Positions 49,040 through 61,089 of a DNA stretch of 64,000 nt are shown here, in pieces. Below the pieces are notes generated by a model, which had not been told where the DNA came from, did not search any database, and saw nothing but the letters and a program-made list of their open reading frames with translations. The DNA is from Cyathus striatus (lineage: Eukaryota; Basidiomycota; Agaricomycetes; Agaricales; Nidulariaceae), in assembly GCA_025738555.1 (NCBI GenBank), contig JAOVFP010000001.1, positions 2,480,001 through 2,544,000 on the forward strand, in the 5' to 3' direction. Every line of letters begins with the position of its first letter. The stretch's first letter is position 1. The position numbers and the translations under genes were made by a program.

Positions 49040-50035
49040 TTTGCATTAGTGATCCAAAATGCATAGTGGCTGTGCATGCATGGAATTTTGTTAGTCAGCA
49101 GCTCTGGGGATCCAAAATGCGTAGTGGCTGTGCATGCTGTAGAGCAGGCAAAGTGCCTGTGATGCGAAACACGATATCTCGGACATCTGAAGACGTTCCA
49201 AATATGATTACGTAATCACGCATCACGCATCATTGATGTGTCCATACGTGTTCCGCTCGTCTCAACTTATCCTCCTCTCTCCGCTCGCCCTGTCCCAGAC
49301 TTTCCTCAAAATGTACATCTTCATGCACTGCTCCGACATCATACCCAGTTCTAGGGATCATTTCGACTCACCAAGACGTCCCCGCCACCGCTCGCAGTAC
49401 AAACCCTGAACTTTGACATTGGAAACTTTACATGGACTCAACACTATTCCTTATAATGGACTCCCTGGACTACATCTCATTCATTTCTTGTGTTTCAGCT
49501 ATGTTACCTGTCTTTATTATTCATTTCTAATCCGAGATCGTCGCTCACCAGAGTCCCAGAGTGACTTATTCATTTTAGGATTAGTTGTTTACTCTCTGTA
49601 TATAAACCACTGTATTTTCTACAGCTTGGGGAATCAACTTTTACACTGTCTCGTACTCGAAATCTAAGTCTCCAACACCGTCTCTGCCGTCTGACTGTTC
49701 ATTTTCCCAACTTTACGCTCACGTCATTGCTTGTCCTCCCTAGAACTTCCTGCTGAAGTTCTATCTCTCTCGTTACGTGACAAAACTCTCCTCTTATCAT
49801 TCTGACTCCTTTCCTTCCCACCTTAGAACATCCCAGTTGGATGGACATCTCAATGACTCGCATATTATCTTTGTTTAGGTACGCCCAGCGGACTTAATAC
49901 CTCTTCAATGCACAGAATGTTAGTCAGCACCTCTGGGGACCCAAAATGCGTAGTGGCTGTGCATGCGCGGTGTGTTAGTCAGCACCACTGGGGACCCAAA
50001 ATGCGTAGTGGCTGTGCATGCACAGTGCATTAGTC
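49040..50035. repeat. Dispersed ~56-bp repeat, four copies
   Basis: GTTAGTCAGCA..CTCTGGGGA.CCAAAATGCGTAGTGG followed by CTGTGCATGC occurs at 49,089-49,138 (with a partial copy just before, 49,051-49,080) and twice in tandem at 49,919-50,030. Between the two clusters is about 780 bp of unremarkable sequence with a perfect AGAACTTC-CTGCT-GAAGTTCT hairpin at about 49,743. The paired clusters could be edges of an inserted element; not resolved. Confidence 0.55.
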
Positions 50036-50673
50036 AGCTCTTGCTCTGCCATTCTGGTGACGCATTAACTGCCAGCATTAGTCAGTGCTGGCTCTTTGGA
50101 TTTTTCCCGTGCAAACCACAAATTCTAATCCTATCAAACCTTATGTACTGCACACATTCCCATCATCAACAGATGTCTGCCTGCTGTCAATAGCTTTTCT
50201 CATTCTCTACATTTCATCATTCTATCAGTATAGGACTTCTTTTTAGTTTCTGTTGTGCAATTTCTGGCTTTATTAGTAATTAAGAGTTGAAACCTGAATA
50301 GAACAAGCCTACAGAGTTGTGAAGTCTACCTGCATAGCCTCAGTTTGCTATTGCCTAAAAGCATTTCCATTCTATTGAATTGGATTTGCCTGGACCTCTC
50401 TCACTCCATGGTCATTGCTGGTGCTTAAGTACCTTTTACTACACTCTCACCATCACTTCCACCTGTCTATACAGAAAAGAGGTGATAAAGAGGTGTCAAT
50501 AAGCACTGGAATTTATAATTCCACAGCAGGCTGTCTTGCGGTGATTTCTTCAGGTGAATTCTCTTGGCTACATAATAAAGAACACAGGTTCAACCCTGTT
50601 GCAATTTAAATACTCAAGAATCAAGATTTACTTACAACAGCCATTTCTCAAGATTTTTTCTAGATCTTTAATA
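50036..50673. other. 5' region of Helitron H3, start not resolved
   Basis: Non-coding, AT-rich. The 5' TC end of H3 should lie here or a little further left. I could not pick one with confidence because no second copy is available for comparison. Confidence 0.35.
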
Positions 50674-53600
50674 ATGTCTCGGTCTAATTCTGGTCCATCT
50701 TGCATACCTCTTACAACTCCAGAGAATCCTAGAACTCTCTCTCAAATTCTGCAGCCATCTCAACCATTGTTTACTCCTGAAAATCAGCATAATAATGGTA
50801 GATTGTTTAATTATTGCTAATATATTTTTGTAATATTTAAAACTTGAACTACAGTTCCCTCTACTCCACAAAGTGGAACAGGCCGTTCATACTCACAGTG
50901 TACACCTGCCACTCCTGCAACCCGGGAAGAGCATAATAAAAGAACTTGTATTGCTTTTCCACTGCATTCTCCAACTGCTACTTGTCTGCAATCTAGTCAA
51001 TTAGATTTGGATGATATGGACTTGGCCTCTGATGAAGATTTGATCTCTCAACCTAGATGCCTATTTGCTCCTCATTCACAGTCTTCAGAAGATCTTTTTA
51101 TGGGGTACTCTTCACCTCCACTACCTCCACAATCACTTGCTCCTTCACCATCACCTATGCCATTATCTTATTTATCACATGCTCCATCACCACAACTACC
51201 AGCTCAATTACCAGATCCTTTACCAACTCCATTACCAGCTCAACTACCAGACCCCTCACCAACCCCACTACCAGCCCCACTACCAGATCTATTACCAAAC
51301 CCATTACCAGATCCATTGCCAGATCCAGTACCAGCTCCATTACCAGCTCCACTACCTCCAATAGCACCTCAACAGCAATTCTGGCGGAGATGTGTTGTAG
51401 GCTCTGTTGCACATGAAATACATCCATTTGATCCAAATTGACTTTGGTGCACCTCAGGTAAACATTGGATTTAGGAAGTTGATTTTGGAGAAAGGCAAAC
51501 TTGTGAACAATGCAGAACAAAAAGACGAGAGTGCAATGCATGTTTGAATCAGCAACGAATTGCTCAAGCTGTAGCTAATGACTTGGAACATCAAATTCAT
51601 GAGCCTGAAATACCAGAGCACTTTGAAAACCTTCCACAACCACATTCACCATTATTGGAACCTGCAGTACAGGAGCACTTTGAAAACCCTCCACTACGAC
51701 CACCTTCTCCACTATCAGAACCTGCTGTATCCATTGAGGATAAAGCATTATTGCAAAATTTCTGGGAAGAAATTATGAAAATCAATTTGGAGATCTGTAC
51801 AGCATGTAATGAAGAATGGTTTGATTTGAATCTCAAAAATGGCATATGCTCCAAATGTCAAAATAATACCAAATTTCAAACTACCAATGCAATGGATCCA
51901 GGTTCTGATGCATTCACACTTAATCCTGGACTTCAACCTTTAACACAAATGGAAGAGATGTTAATATCTCCTATTCATGCTATTATTCAATTGTGGCAAG
52001 TTGTTACATCTGTGTCCGGAATCCGCTATTCCGCACTTCCGCACTATCCTGCACTTCCGCATTGGCCGCATTTCTGACCAATCGTCGGATACATCGTCAT
52101 GATTTATCACTTACTTACTCGTGCTCATCCACTATGTCATTATTTCATATTACTCCTCGATTACTACTCCTATCTGTTTCACTATATCGCATACAGCCAT
52201 TACTTCCATTCTTCAGCCACTACTCCTCTATGGTGGCTGACTCCATGTTTACCTATCTCTAGTTATACCCTTATACTTCGCTCAAAGTAAACTACTCCAT
52301 ACTTTACTTAGTATTTAAGATCTAGTTTTTGTATAGTAACTTTAGTTTTCGTATCGACTACGATTACGGATATACCACTATACTCCGTCTTCTTGTCTCT
52401 AAGGTTTCGTCCTTAGTTCTGGTCTCTATTCCGACCTTTCCGCATTTCGCACTCGACCTTGCTCCTACCTCGAGCTTGTTCCTACCTCGACTTTGAAATA
52501 CGAACCACCGAGAATCACAAGGGGTGCAGCATATAAGCTGAAGCCAAGGTTCCCTTCCGCACTTTTTGAATTCTCCGCTTCCGACCTCGAGCTTACGTAA
52601 TACTACGAGTAGCTCCCTCTGTGCTAAACCCAGCGCCTCCCTATTATCCCTCCGAGTGGTATGGTACGTAACACAAGTACATGGAGGGCAATTTAAATAT
52701 ACTGGGCATATCTGCAACTTTCCACGTGATACTCTTACCTTATACACACGTCTTCCTCTACTACCTGAAGATTGTGATGTCATCATTATGCATCATCATG
52801 GTGTTGAAGAGGGAACAAATAATGAAATCTATAAGGATTTCCATGTACACAGAGCAGTCATTTGAGACTGGTTGGAGTTTCTAACTCATCATCATCCTAC
52901 ATTTCAATCAAATTTGATTCAAATTGATCAAAATGCATTGGATCAGCTGCCTGATGATGCTTCTGTACACACTCGTGTTCACACTCTTCATGTAGAAGAT
53001 ATGCCTGATCTCCCAGAAGATCTGGGCCCTCCACAAGCAGATTCAGATAATTCTGAAAATAATCCACCACAGCCTCTATTTTCATGTGGTTTTGTACGTC
53101 AGGTACAAGTAGCACAAACTGAGATGGATCAACTTAGAATGGCAGCAATGCATAGCAATAATGATATAATTCTAACTTTTCCATGTATTCATGGAACTCC
53201 AATCAATGAATACACTGCAGAAAAGATTGCTATTGATGCATTTCCTACATTATTTCCTACTGGAAAAGCTGACTACTATGCATCTCGTGATAAGAAAGTA
53301 ACTATGGCTGAATGGGCTGCACATTTGATACGCTACAAAGGTGGTCGATTTGCATGTCACCCTAGATTTTGCTACTGGTCACTCAATACTATTATGCGAC
53401 AAGCAGCTAAAAAAGCATCTTCATGGTACTTAACAACTCACAAAGATGATTGTCAACTTTCTGTTGAGGATATCAGAGAGATGTTGAATAATAATGAAGC
53501 TCATGGACTCATAAATCATTTATCTCATGCTGCAGAAAAGCTTCAAGGATCAAAACCCTTCTGGCACAAAGCTCAAAGAGATCTTATTTCACAAATTCGC

Positions 53601-56600
53601 TCTCCAGAATGTGGCACACCTCATTTGTTTATTACTGCTTCTTCAGCTGATATACAGTGGCCAGATCTACACCAGCATATGTCAAATTATGATGCAGAAG
53701 AACCAGAAAATACTCATTCTTATCACATACGCCTGAACAATCTCAATAACAATCCAGCAATTGCTGCTTATTACTTTCAAAAACATTGGGAGATCTTTTT
53801 CAAAATGTTTCTTCAGCCCAAGTGGAATGTCAAAGATTTCTGGTGGTGCTATGAATGGCAACATTGTGGAAGCAGTCATGTTCATGGATTTTTGTGGCTG
53901 AATGATGCACCATCAGTTGATACATTGGACACTTCTAATCCTGTAGAAATGCAGAAATGGCTTGACTTTTGGGATAATCACATTTCCACTTGGAATCCTG
54001 ATCCACATCTTTGACCAGCTGATATACACCCATCAGCACGGTTGTTCAACACACTAAAAGATACCAAATGTGAACTAGCTGAAATGCTGAATCGTCTTCA
54101 GCATTATACAAAATGCACTTCTTATTGTCAAAGAAAGAAAAAAGATACAGGCGAAATATTTTGTCAATTTGGATTTCCTAGACAATGTAGAAATGCATCT
54201 GTATACAGCAAAGAACCTGGATGAGATTTTGCAGAGTATCAACCCAAGCACAATGATGAGATACTAAATCCATACAATGTTGGGTTTATCTTGGGTTGGC
54301 GAGCTAATATTGATTGTCATCCAGTAATTAATTGTGAGGCTGTTATTTCATATGCAGCAAAATATGCAAGCAAAGGAGAGAGTGTTTCTTCTGGTCACCA
54401 ACATGCATTACAAACTGCAATTTCACGCCTTGAAAATACAGATCGTGCAGGAGTTGCATATCAGAAGACCCTCTCCACATTTATATCTGAACATGATATT
54501 TCTGCTCAGGAAACTTGCCACATTCTTCTTGGGTGCCCTTTAACTCATTCTTCTCGGGTTATTCAGAGTGTCTGTGTTGATCCGGAAGAAAGTTTCATTG
54601 TGGACTTTGATAGGTCCAATGTGGAGAAAATTGGTGTTTTGCAACACTACATTAAATGACCAGCCACTGATGACTTGAAAAGTATTACTTTGCTTGAATT
54701 TGCTACCAACTGGGATTGGAGAGGTCAAAAATATATCAGGCATGGAAAAAGACAGGCCAAACCTTATGTTGTGTCCATTTGGCCTCAATATAGACCTGAT
54801 CCAAGTGATACAGATACATATGAGAAATATTGCTATGCAAGAATGATTCTTCATCATCCCTTTCAGAAAGTAGAAGATCTTTTAAATGGTTGTCCAGATT
54901 GGAGAACTGCATATAATACTCACTGTCTTGCTTGTCATCATATTCATTTTGATGATACTCTTCCACTTCAATTGTCTGCAACTGATGATTCAGACACTGA
55001 AGATGATGAATCAGACTCAGAGTCTTTACATGATGAAGACAATGAAGATGAACCTTACTTTGCTGAACAGATGTTAGAAGCTGCACGTGGTCCAAATCAA
55101 GTTACAGAATCTATTACTAGAAATTTAGGACGATGTGATTTAGATTTGGAATATGACTGGATTTCTCATACTCCTCAAATTAATATCTTAGAAGAAGCTA
55201 TTGTCTGGCTTACAGAAAAAGTAAAGGAGTCACCAAATGATCTTATACAGGCTCTTCCAGAAGTTGACTATTGCCAACTTAAAGGGGATCAGCAAAAAGT
55301 TTTCTTACAGGTTATGGCTTATATCAAAAAAATTCTACATGGTGGTGAACATTCTTCTCCACTTCATCTAAATGTTGATGGCACAGCTGGTACTGGAAAG
55401 TCATTCATTATTTGGGCAATTTCAACTGCAATTCGCAATTTATTTCCTGATGCCACATCTGATCCAGTTATTTGTATGGCTCCAACAGGTGTAGCAGCTT
55501 TTGGTATTTGTGGCTGGACCATAAATTTTGCTTGCATGATTCCTGTTAAAGGAGCTTTTAATCAAATATCCCAAACATCTCTCACTCGATTTCAAACACG
55601 TTGGAAAGATGTTCAACTTTTGATACTAGATGAGAAGTCAATGGTTGGCTGTACAAGCATGGGTCGAATTGATCGTCGCTTACATCAGGCATATCCAAAT
55701 AAAGCTGCAGAAATGTTTGGTGGAATGGCAGTTATTATTTTTGGTGACTTTGCTCAGCTTCCTCCTGTTGGGGATTCTCCTTTATATTCCTCCAAAATAT
55801 CTAGTGGACAATCTGGATTATCCTCAGAAGGAAGATGTGCCTATGAATCATTTACACAATCCATTACTCTAAAGACAGTTTTTTGTCAAGCAGGAGATGA
55901 TCCATTACAAATTGCCTTTCGTGATGCACTTCTTCATTTACACACATATTCCACCACTCCAGCTGACTATAACCTCTTCTCAACACGTTTCTGGGAACAT
56001 CTTACACCTGAAGAACACTTACTTTTTAATGATGCTCTGCACCTCCTTCCAACTCGTGAATCAGTTTCCCAGCTAAATATAAGAAGACTTGCACTGCTTG
56101 GCAAGCCTGTAGTTCGTTGTTTAGCCAAGAATAACTGTGTGGAAGCAAAAAAGGCCTCTGAAGAGGATGCAGAAGGACTTGAACCTGAAATTCTTTTGTG
56201 TGAAGGTGCAAGAGTAATGATTACAAGAAATCTCTGGACTGCAAAAGGTAATTTTAGGTTTTGTTGAACATTGTAATTTGTTGATTTACATTTACTGCTA
56301 CAAAATTATAGGACTGGTAAATGGTGCACAAGGTATTGTGAAAAGAATCTGGTATAACCCACTTTCAAATCCTCAAAGGGGTGACTTGCCAGCAGTTGTA
56401 TTTGTATCATGTGAAGGATATTCAGGTATGTGATATTTAAATTTTTTGTAATTCAAATTATTTAATTGTAGGTTTCAGGTCCTACTATCCCTCAATGGAC
56501 AGACATAGATTCATCTTGGGTTCCAATTACACCTGTTACTGCTCGATGGGAGAGTAAAACTCAGAAGCAAATGTCTCGCACACAGCTACCTCTAACTTTG

Positions 56601-56891
56601 GCTTGGGCAATTACTGTTCACAAAAGCCAGGGTTTAACATTGCAAAAGGCTACCATTGACTTAGGTCCAAAAGACTTTGTCAATGGTCTCTCATTTGTAG
56701 CCATTTCACGTGTCAAAAATTTAGGTGGACTTGCCTTTCGTTCATCATTTCCTCACAGTCGCCTTCAAAGAAAAGATGAAACACCAACAATGCATATGCT
56801 CAGAGAAGACAATGAGAGACGAGAGAGATTAGGTTTTGAATTAAATACATATGGAATGGATTTAAGTGAATTTGTATTTAATGATTTATAG
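50674..56891 (+). pseudogene. Helitron H3 Rep-helicase (second lineage), inactivated
   Basis: ATG 50674; exon 1 ends 50797; intron 50798-50854; then one frame to 56247 except for a solo LTR (52002-52673) and six stops. Introns 56248-56311 and 56426-56478; stop at 56889-56891. Stops: TGA at 51439, 52863, 54012, 54222 and 54657; TAG at 51472. Features in order: a proline-rich PLPDPLP tract, Cys clusters (CEQCRTKRRECNAC; CTACNEEW...CSKC), an HGGQF...CNFPRD domain usual in fungal Helitrons, Rep motif FITASSADIQWPDL, HUH (H-V-H at 53877-53885) and tyrosines in YAAKYASKGE (54351-53 and 54363-65). The helicase has Walker A GTAGTGKS (55380-55403), DEKSM, FGDFAQLPPVG, HKSQGLTL and AISRVKNLGG. Gene order and motifs match Rep-Pif1 Helitron proteins, but sequence and Cys architecture differ from E4/E8. 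No frameshift was found. The stops make it non-functional as it stands. Confidence 0.85.
52002..52673 (+). mobile_element. Solo LTR of an LTR retrotransposon, inserted in H3
   Basis: Starts TGTTAC and ends GTAACA (TG...CA with a 6-bp inverted repeat). It is flanked by a perfect 5-bp duplication CAAGT (51997-52001 and 52674-52678). Taking out the LTR and one CAAGT restores the Helitron frame across the site. 672 bp is a normal LTR length. There is no internal gag-pol, so this is a solo LTR left by LTR-LTR recombination. Superfamily is not determinable; strand is not established. Confidence 0.85.
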
Positions 56892-56954
56892 CACTTATTT
56901 TGTTCACATGAAAATATATAATATAAAACTAGGATTCATCAAGCTCTCCCTTTA

Positions 56955-56979
56955 ACGTGCGTCGCGAAGCGATGTATGT
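56955..56979 (+). other. Probable 3' subterminal hairpin of H3
   Basis: An 11-position stem (ACGTGCGTCGC / GCGATGTATGT) closes on a GAA loop. Eight pairs are Watson-Crick and three are G-T wobbles, each explained by C-to-T on the 3' arm. The position just after the H3 gene suits a Helitron 3' hairpin. A clear CTRR end about 10 nt downstream is not visible, so the exact terminus is unresolved. Confidence 0.5.
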
Positions 56980-58494
56980 TGCATGTTATAAACTACAATA
57001 GCCTATATACACCATATAGTGTGATACATCGGTTGACGACATATCCTTAGGCACAGTTAAGTAGATCCACAGAGACGATCAGCTTGGCTATCTCAATCTA
57101 TCTAGATCTATGATAGTTTAGCGGGTTGCTATACAGGTCTATCAAACGGGGACTTGTCTAGCCGACTACACGTGCTATACAGTCCATGTAATACTACATC
57201 ACCTTGCCGTTTTTTCCTGATGCTATGGACAATGCAACAATGGTTTCCTCTAGAGGGACTGGCCGATATTGGAGACCGAAAACGTTAAATGAACTTCTCA
57301 GTCCTTATCTGAACTACCATTATGTAGATAAGGTCGGATGGTATAAGGAGTACCCCTACTATTTTCAGACACATCATCAGCACATAACTACTAAGCTAGG
57401 TATATTGTTGTAGAATGTCGTCAACGTGAATTGCGATAACGGCGCAGGAATGTGCAGGCGAGAAGTCCTCGCCGGAATACACTAAGAGAATGGGTGCGAG
57501 CTAGCGTGAAGAGCAACCCAAAGGCGTAGACACCAGGGAACCGCTGGGGAGATGGAAAGTACGCGATGTGATGGGAGGTAGACATATGGGATAGTAACTG
57601 GCGAGTGTTAGAGACAACCTGCATGAGAACGTGTATGAGAACGAGACCTGCGAGCTATCGAACAGGATATACCCGTCCTCTTCGCCCACTCCACCTCTAT
57701 GTTCATTCTCCCGCATACGTTACCCAAAGAGCTGGAGTTATGGAAGTCCCATATGTTCCTGGCCAAACGTCCGCTAAGAGAACGTAGGATGAAGGCGAAG
57801 GGTGGAGTAGGCAACGTAAGCCTTCGTCCTTCCAGAACGATGGAAACGATAAACCATAGCACAAACGAGAACGGGGTGGTGGCAAGCCAGGTTGGTAAGT
57901 GAATATAAACACAGTGGAACTACGAGTGTGTGGTTAGCTGGGGCCCCCATGCTCCACTGTGCAAGAAGTCAATCTGAAGTGGCATAAAGCGTAGTATCGT
58001 TTCGCCTATCAGATCGACACATACATCCAACGTCAGTATAGACCAGGAACAGAGAAGGAAGAACAAACCTCCTTAGCTCAGTGCATCAGCTGTCTCCCCT
58101 CTCCCCTCTCTCTAGTAGGCCTCCACAAGCTGATGTTCCCATATAGTCGGCAGTAGATGCTACACTCGTGCAAGAAGATTGTGGAACGCCGTAAAGTTCA
58201 ACTGATTGTGTTAGTAGCGATAGTTGAACGAAACGTCAGGGGCGGTGAGATTCGAGGCGCCGGAGAATGTAAGAGGTTCCAAGGGCGCAATGTCGAGCAC
58301 GAGCGCAATATGAATGCATAACCGAGTATTGAAGGTTCCAAAGACGCAGCGTAACGGTACATTCCTACTTGGAATGTCGTTGTCGTAGTACCACTTAGTG
58401 ACGTAGCTCGTCTGACGTTGAATCCTCCACGCAAGGACGGCCTAGCCTGCCCACTGCCTCCCTCCTGGGTACCGCCAGTGCTCGTCCTCCACAT
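56980..58494. other. No gene recognised
   Basis: A short frame at 57,204-57,413 and several GC-richer frames near 57.4-57.9 kb show no domain. Parts may be decayed flanks of R copy 2. Confidence 0.4.
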
Positions 58495-59810
58495 TCTATC
58501 TATCTCTCCTACAATATCCCGCTACCAAGAACGACAATCTTGACCGGCCTGCTCCCTCCCACGATATCCCACCACCAAGACCCCAAGACTTGTTTTCGTC
58601 GCTCATTGTAGTAGTTACATCAAGTGCAGGAAGGTTGTGAAAATGTGGAGACGCTAGATGTGCCACGTCATCAAGCAGAGTTTTGCGTAGAAGGTGCGGG
58701 TAGGGGGTGTAGGACACGGATGACTTAGCCTAAGGCTTCGGGTATGGTGAAAGTGACATCTTGAGGTCAGGGCCGAAACGTGAGCGATAGCGGAGAGGAG
58801 CCACAGGGATGTTCTACAAAGAACTGATTGGAAGGTTACATAGTAGTGGATGCCCTATGGTGCGCTCCACACGAGAGGAATGGCAAACGCCTGTGAGAAG
58901 GAATGAGAAGAAGGTAAAAGAAAGCTGTTTTATGGCACATACGGTTCGGGCACAACGGCTCTCCCCAACTCTCCCCAAAATGTGTCAACCGCCTCTATCC
59001 CGCTCCCGCTGTCTCCTTTGTCTGCGAAATCCTTCTCTCCTTCTGACTTGACGCCCGCAGCGGATGCTTCGAGGTCGTATGAATAGGAATACCCATCCAA
59101 TCCTTGAGCTCAACGAGGTCGCAGGCTGAAGGACCGCGAGGTTGAAAGGAGAGCATCCAGGTGCGGGGGGCTCAGCGTATGATTTCATCCGTTCGTTACG
59201 ATGATGGGGCGTGTACTAGTGAAGAGTTAACGAAAGAATACACGACCACTGAGAAAGTCCCTGCGTGGATAGGTAACGGATCATCGGTGGGGGAGGTCGT
59301 GTCTAGTCCTGTAGGAACGAATCGAACGAGGCGCATTCGCATACTCCTAGTGCAGCACCCGAGGACTTGAGTGAGGAGAATTCCACCTACGTCGAGCATT
59401 AGTGGAAGCTACGTGAATGTGAAGAACAAATCACGAACCTCATACAGATTAGATCCATTCTACCATTTCCAACAGTGGAAGCGAACGTGCAAATGGAGGT
59501 GGTGGGCAATGCAGCAGCGCAGAGCAGCAACTTCGGAGCAGGTAGGGAGAAGCAGTGATGTCGTGTCACCGAGGAGGCTGAGACCTGACAACGTGTATAA
59601 CTACCAGTCGCGTCCGGGAGTGGAAAAGTATGGCTCAAATAACTATTTGCTACGTTCAGCATGGTCTGTCGAAGGTCTGAGCTGCGAGTGCGAGGCGTAG
59701 GGTTGAGGAGATCCGAGAAGACGGTTCGAACCAATTCCGAACCGTGTGAAATGAGTGATGTAGTCATTTTGATAACAAACGCAGATTCACTTATCTTATC
59801 TTATCGAACT
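58495..59810 (-). repeat. R-family copy 2 (minus strand)
   Basis: Read on the minus strand it opens with (GATAA)n (about 59,800), then TCACACGGTTCGGAATTGGT, GGATCTCCTCAACCCTACGC, CGACTGGTAGT and CTCACTCAAGT. Later come GAGCTCAAGGATTGG, CTATTCATACGACCTCG, an intron-like GTATGTGCC...CTCACAG, CTTGATGACGTGGCACAT and GGGATATTG-AGGAGAGATAG near its end. These blocks occur in the same order in copy 3. Frames stay open for short stretches only. The family probably derives from an intron-containing host gene of unknown function. Confidence 0.55.
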
Positions 59811-61089
59811 TGCAAAATGCCGCGCTTGTAACCAACTTCCTGTGCGGATCGAAAACTCAGTGTACAATAATTAAGTAATACTTTAATCTCATAGAACATT
59901 TCTACAACGTTAACAGTTGTTCAAGAGGTCTAATATGTAAGTACTTACAATCAACTCGTACAGGATACTAACAACGTAACAACCAGCTCGGTGTTGGTGA
60001 GTTAAAGAAATAGTGAAGGGCTAATACGGATGTAATAAGTACATCGTTTGAGGAAGCTAACGAGGGTACGTGGCTCACATGGAGAACACAATCGCACGTT
60101 GAGCGCCGGCTCTGCATGATCACGTTCAACTCTTGAGACAGTGCATTATATTCGCATAACCCTTATCCGTTCACTGAGAAATCCCTTTCTGTTCACTAAT
60201 TATAGTTCATTGACATTGAACTGAGTGTGAAGAAATAAAAAAGAATGAAAGAAGCCACGATCCACTTGGGTTGACACAAGATACTCACTAGAATAAGTGA
60301 TATCTAACAACTATCGTATTCATTCATAACAGCACAAAAGGACTAGTGACTATATGAATAAGCGCAGTGCTGTGTCTCCATGTTCATTAATCGATGATGA
60401 TGATTTTTTACTCCGGATATCGCTGGCTAGTCAAGCTTATTTTGCAACTGCCAACATGTGCAGGACGTAGTCAATGTCATTGAGTATACTTATTCATGAG
60501 CAATATTAACTGTTCAGTTTCTGGTGGCACTGAATATGCAGCCAAAAATGCTGTTCGAATTTCATTCTGTCATTTTAGCGAGTTAACAAAGCTGCACTTC
60601 CGAAGGGACATTAGCAACTCCGAGCTAGAGTCAGTGTTTATATACTTCTCGTTTCAAGGTTGTATAAACTCCCTCAAATATACACTAAATTTGGATAAAT
60701 TTAACAGGAAAAAGGAGCACTCGGATGAACATCCATAGTTCTGATTTTATTCTAAACTCTGTATATCGACTCTCAAGGGCGTCCTTCCTATGAGTGATTC
60801 GCATTGTTTGTGATCGATTCTTTCTTTCCGAAGTTAGTATTGTCTCGTATTTATCAAAGAACATATAGGGTAATGAGAAATAAAACTGCAAAAGAATTAT
60901 AGAAGAACGACTTATAAGATCGTGAGCTCACTGTCCAGTGGCCACCGCCGCCGCCCATGTTGTCCACGCTCCCTTACTCCTACCAACTAATTCACACACT
61001 ACACATGGTTTCAAGTATGTATCGTTATGTTTAGAGGCACTGGTTCTAAATCTAGTTCCTAGTGAGGTATGTGCAAGAGACTCGGATGC
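59811..61089. other. No gene recognised
   Basis: AT-rich intergenic DNA beyond the end of R copy 2. Frame 60,496-60,738 has no recognisable feature. The segment near 61,000-61,090 is the distal, weakly conserved end of the inverted duplication. Confidence 0.45.

Noticed and set aside
50560..50610. tRNA-like T arm (ACAGGTTCAACCCTGT)
   Set aside because: The T-arm-like hairpin is present, but no complementary acceptor stem, D arm or anticodon arm fits upstream.
56925..56931. CTAG at 56,928 as the H3 3' end
   Set aside because: No convincing hairpin lies 10-12 nt upstream, whereas a strong 11-position hairpin lies downstream at 56,955-56,979.
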